A DNA stretch of 64,000 nucleotides from Marinobacter azerbaijanicus (GTDB lineage Bacteria; Pseudomonadota; Gammaproteobacteria; Pseudomonadales; Oleiphilaceae). Below the pieces are notes generated by a model. It did no database searches and had not been told where the DNA came from. It saw only the letters and a list, made by a program, of their open reading frames with translations. Where the stretch lies: assembly GCF_030250645.1 (NCBI RefSeq), contig NZ_JASSVS010000014.1, positions 62,001-126,000 on the forward strand, read 5' to 3'. The first letter of the stretch is position 1; every line of letters starts with the position of its first letter. The translations under genes were made by a program, and so were the position numbers. This document shows, one piece after another, positions 63,901 through 64,000 of this stretch.

Positions 63901-64000
63901 ATCAGCTCGAAATCCGTCCTGCTGCGGAAAAAGGCCCAGGAGCTGCTCAACAACCTGGAACTGGCGCAAAGCTGTCTGCTGCAGCACCTTCGCGGCCTGT
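60985..64000 (+). CDS. Very large CIS-operon protein, third copy of the module (3' end outside window)
   Basis: The reading frame opens at ATG 60985 after GAGGAACC and remains open to the last base, encoding at least 1,005 residues. The N-terminus holds the module (YRLERVHMFPGRHLGEQELD, LTVTPGLAVAANGRTIHL-like). A middle region with a Pro/Gln-rich linker (about residues 430-470) follows, and the second half contains long charged coiled coils (about 735-800, RFNRLERKREAKISQLNRLE, and again from about 905). The protein could be a fibre, tape-measure-like or cytoplasmic assembly factor. The C-terminus is beyond the window. Confidence 0.78.
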   Translation, partial: MTLIALNRPVRSDYRLERVHMFPGRHLGEQELDRQQAWADARLSPLLLHRHPGIVHGLTLADESLDSVTVTPGLAVAANGRTIHLFSELKTGWQALIEQYLESVASDDATGIYYLTLSQDLRHVDSPRVEPCQRAEFDPTRDSQLVTVTTVSLRRLAIAGTAASDLDRSLIENRIAAAGVSGELLENHPDSVPVALVCVAPGDGDAPEVKWVSPEAGRYMATADSGYQVLLAQTKTAINRVMEKLRSSGASGPTEQHLFLRSNLGLDYLPAAGQLPVSWLHSPDSAEVKMTGLPEHIGLDMIPVPEDRIPDLIHRHLPSRPVNLTRPGGERLRLLLALNPVDYRPDLLDIPPTDRRLEDDLYRYQMRAHRAWMRWKSQFYHLYHIVPSHEPPVGRTEEERALERIIHDPDRLGDLGLPKAENAPVTPDTFFTELKQNQDGGSETPAYPYNQPQPEPPEDYRAWLAGQPNDASQSPDAQEPDEDGLVVRYAALLVNIEETRNQIRNLTSRGGRLRDFLLLQRQQLDVQSASLSALARGVASGTNAAKGKGALQYSYALSPDAYNVTGTRESERSYGGISKALLGSGVRKRSSMELLEKSAVKRASVQGDTLLRRNPDNTSAIEIMAQTHGQALAPLDGNTPVMKQSFTPFVSGFTVMEDASPAAAQYQKNHAKLLELNTLADQQLDKGDSKSLNKLFKPEQLVDPGKLNTEKDDTNTIIKDQYDALLDAGKALTRWIKGTESRFNRLERKREAKISQLNRLEAEAEKLSASIRIAREKLDSLAQVMDERKGDYTLAQQLLMEDWQRVQKRNEERSRILTTGIRGLWYIRVRSAEASLPAADPLALRFRQGNDEMPACDPDRTVELPESLAGFLDTVAEIPVSDWVALQPVIPRVPLNLNTSVLQQYRKIRLQEKQQKQEVGQISTALQGRLKTLRLNNRALLTGMTQKVFPAKSDSMRQTQQESARVLTLEDAISSKSVLLRKKAQELLNNLELAQSCLLQHLRGL

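Noticed and set aside
44214..64000. Reading the cluster as a prophage or R-type tailocin
   Set aside because: No integrase, capsid, terminase, holin, endolysin or classical tail-fibre/chaperone pair is seen; two sheath and two tube genes and a CIS adaptor fit eCIS better. The missing downstream part keeps some doubt.
44214..64000. Type VI secretion system
   Set aside because: No TssB/TssC-type two-part sheath and no TssJ, TssL or TssM membrane complex; a single-chain phage-type sheath is present instead.

Overview
The window looks like a chromosomal segment of a marine gammaproteobacterium. A Marinobacter-like heterotroph is my best guess, from the overall protein character, the type II secretion layout and the mix of accessory genes; no rRNA or other taxonomic marker is present. 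I saw no tRNA, rRNA, CRISPR array, insertion sequence, integrase or attachment site. Most genes are tightly packed, with ATGA overlaps inside operons.

Region 1-9.5 kb holds the 3' part of a chemotaxis receptor, a secreted Pro/Glu-rich protein with a peptidoglycan-binding-like domain, an MFS exporter convergent with an EamA exporter, a nitroreductase followed by a LysR regulator, a 54-residue DUF1127-like gene, a DUF465 gene, an unrecognised helical protein, and fabH. Region 9.5-14.6 kb is a dabB-dabA inorganic-carbon (bicarbonate/CO2) uptake operon with a divergent LysR gene. Region 14.7-18.6 kb holds a Baeyer-Villiger-type monooxygenase, a GntR regulator overlapping a bile-acid/sodium-symporter-like gene, and a membrane-anchored J-like protein. 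Region 18.7-23.8 kb is a three-gene cluster of TonB-dependent receptor, periplasmic binding protein and hybrid histidine kinase, which reads as a sensory relay rather than a transporter.

Region 23.9-35.3 kb is a type II secretion locus. gspE-F-G-H-I-J-K-L-M run on the minus strand and continue into a GNAT acetyltransferase and glutathione reductase. gspC is divergent and is followed by a LapG-like periplasmic protease instead of the secretin gene gspD, which is absent from the window. Region 35.4-40.2 kb is a glycerolipid-type operon (alkyl-DHAP-synthase-like flavoprotein, GlpD, FGGY kinase). Next come a CtaG/SCO1 copper-delivery pair for cytochrome oxidase and a large secreted alpha/beta-hydrolase lipoprotein on the other strand.

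Region 44.2-64.0 kb is the most interesting part: at least fifteen co-directional genes encoding a phage-tail-like contractile injection system. In order: sheath, tube, second sheath-like protein, second tube, CIS tube/LysM-type adaptor, small DUF5908-like protein, gpD-like hub, gpV-like spike, an unrecognised protein with a C-terminal membrane segment, gp25 wedge, gpJ-like baseplate protein, a propeller/gpI-like fusion, and three successive proteins sharing a related N-terminal module. The last of these exceeds 1,005 residues and runs off the window. The AAA+ ATPase, PAAR tip, tape measure, cap and any effectors are not in the window and would be expected downstream. The absence of lysis, capsid and replication genes argues for an injection system rather than a prophage.
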